Source: Silurus meridionalis (Eukaryota > Chordata > Actinopteri > Siluriformes > Siluridae). From it: a stretch of 64,000 nt of DNA. Location: the NCBI RefSeq assembly GCF_014805685.1, contig NC_060885.1, forward strand, positions 8,077,132 through 8,141,131, given 5' to 3'. Positions 62,441 to 64,000 of the stretch are shown one piece after another. The position numbers and the translations under genes are program-made. How positions within the stretch are numbered: the stretch's first letter is position 1; the number at the start of each line of letters is the position of its first letter. Under the pieces are notes generated by a model. That model made no database searches. It saw only the letters and a list, made by a program, of their open reading frames with translations, and was not told the DNA's origin.

Positions 62441-63344
62441 AAAAGAGATGCACTTGCAGGACTGATAGATTGTTGTAAATAAAATTCACTGTTATTTTAA
62501 CATGCCATGTACCTCTGATATTTTTACCTTCCTCAGCATAAATTTACTCCTTTATTGAGTGCACATTATTTAATCGATTGTGTACAAGTGTCTGCTGTTT
62601 CCTACATTATCAGTTGTTAATGTTCATGTTGATCAAAATATATTCTACTGGTTTCACCTGAATCGTTTTAACCCCCAAAACATCTCAGCATCAGGTCATT
62701 GTATGCAAAATGGTTAAACTAGTTGTCAGAATCTAAATATTTCTATTCAACTTTTTTTATTGGTAAATGTGAATTGATGAATTGTGCAGATGAATCTTGA
62801 ATGTCACTAATGAAGGCGATTGAACGGCATCAGTTCGACCAATAATCAACTAGTTCTCAAACAGGTCTTGAATAAGATCTGAATTATGTGAACCTTCAAT
62901 TGGCAACAGAGCAAAACACAGAATTACAATTTCTGAAAATGGATGAACAACCAAGAAACGAACAGACGCTATTACAGTACAGTAAAAGTGTAAATGCTGT
63001 CCAGACTCTTGCAATCAGTATAAATCAAATAAATGCATTTGTGCTGCTGAAATTCATAAATACACCATACAGAAGAAATCCCAGTTTGTGCAGTTACAAT
63101 CACTGTAATCCATACCGTAGTTTATACCCAGGAATTGCTGAAACCGTTCGGCGTCATACTGACGACATGACTAAACATTTTGAAGAACGCGTTTGTGATC
63201 AATGACAAAAGGTCATTAAAGATTTAAACTAAAGATTTGTTTGTATTAAGATTGCACTTTCTGATTAGCAAATATCAAGCTTTAGTCAAGAAATGCTCCA
63301 AGCAACTGGAAACAGATCTCTGCATTTTCGTTTCGGTTTTTCAG
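62441..63344. other. No gene recognised
   Basis: A 105-codon open frame at 62888 (+) has no domain, no splice sites and AT-rich codon use. It was left uncalled. Confidence 0.4.
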
Positions 63345-63414
63345 CTGCCACGCAGACACTTTGTCCCACTGCAGCGTCTCACTGAGTCTCAAAGCGCACG
63401 GCTCAGCAGGCGAG
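63345..63414 (+). CDS. Weak candidate exon
   Basis: A strong acceptor (gcattttcgtttcggttttt cag) and donor (GCGAG|gtgaga) bracket 70 bp. Two frames are open: LPRRHFVPLQRLTESQSARL and CHADTLSHCSVSLSLKAHGS. On the opposite strand a splice-like pair (catcttggcag, then GGCCT|gtaagt) overlaps the neighbourhood at about 63421-63445. Strand and coding status are unclear. Confidence 0.25.
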
Positions 63415-63445
63415 GTGAGACTTACAGGCCTCGCTTCACTGCTGC

Positions 63446-64000
63446 CCTGCCAAGATGAAAGCCGGCGACAATTTTGTCAAAAGTCCTTTCGGACGTATTT
63501 GGGTCATATTCGGTCATGTGGATACAAGTAAGAGCTCAGCTTTATTACTTTGAACAGATAGAAGGAGGACGCAGTCCTGCTGGACTTCCCAACTGCCCTC
63601 AAACACTCGTTTAAGCCACAGCAGGATAAGGCCATACCTAGTAACCTGTTTTCTCTCCCTTTCCAACGTGATCCTGATGCACTTCTCCTGCTTTAACTCG
63701 TCTCATACTCCACACCTGCTCGATTCATCCAGCTGCTCGACTCCCGCTCAGTTCCTCCTGCTACTTAATCTGGAGCTTTCTGCACTTGTGACTCGAACAC
63801 CGACAACCAAAAGATTGTACTTTCCAAAAAAGCTTTCCAGCTTCAGCAGATGATTTCACTGGCTCGAATACTGCAGTCACAAACACCTCTGCTATCCAGG
63901 TGCTCATGTCAGGAGTTCGGCGAGATAACACAAAATATTATAATCACAATGAAGGCATTTCTACACTGCATACTTATCACCATAAACAGGATTTCTGAAC
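63446..64000. other. No feature recognised
   Basis: Moderately GC-balanced sequence to the window end. No repeat or gene is supported. Confidence 0.4.

Noticed and set aside
62888..63205. 105-codon open frame, possible gene
   Set aside because: No splice signals, no recognised motif, and AT-rich codons as expected by chance in AT-rich DNA.

Overview
The window reads as intergenic or intronic DNA from a teleost fish. It is AT-rich and nearly devoid of long open reading frames. It is packed with fish-typical repeats: Tc1-like transposons of at least six families, hAT and pogo-like elements, RTE and L2-type LINEs, tRNA-derived SINEs, and long CA/TA/GAAA microsatellites. The repeat mix resembles catfish and related otophysan genomes, but that placement comes from memory of repeat families and is not proven here. 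No bacterial genes, CRISPR arrays, rRNA genes or functional tRNA genes are visible.

Layout. 0-13 kb: RTE and L2 LINE ends, SINEs, a 9-unit minisatellite (4.2-4.5 kb), and a hAT-type element with a perfect 8-bp target duplication (8.8-9.7 kb). 13-22 kb: a Tc1 deletion derivative, then the two complementary halves of one DD36E-type Tc1-like transposase lying 5 kb apart. 22-29 kb: a TA-flanked inverted-repeat element abutting a hAT element with a decayed BED finger, followed by an L2 LINE. 28-35 kb: more Tc1-like remnants and repeats. 36.2 kb: the first credible host exon (94 bp, minus strand). 37-46 kb: RTE LINE, Tc1-like elements, and a second hAT-type element with an 8-bp duplication. 47-55.9 kb: a Tc1-like element split by a younger repeat, a pogo-like MITE carrying a GC-rich hairpin, very long palindromic microsatellites, and LINEs. 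56.5-58.9 kb: three DNA transposons end to end. 59.9-60.2 kb: the best host exon (261 bp, minus strand). 60.2-62.4 kb: a purine-only tract containing a tandem duplication of about 870 bp.

Genes. Only two exons look real, both on the minus strand with consensus splice sites and plausible peptides. They may belong to one large gene transcribed right to left across the window, but neither product was recognised. Everything else coding-like is decayed transposase or reverse transcriptase. The elements do suggest working relationships: the tRNA-Glu-like SINE shares its 3' tail with the RTE LINE that probably mobilised it, and the MITEs depend on transposases of elements whose remnants lie nearby. 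I found no convincing new biological system. The most unusual structures are the split transposon, the hairpin-bearing MITE and the polypurine duplication beside the exon.
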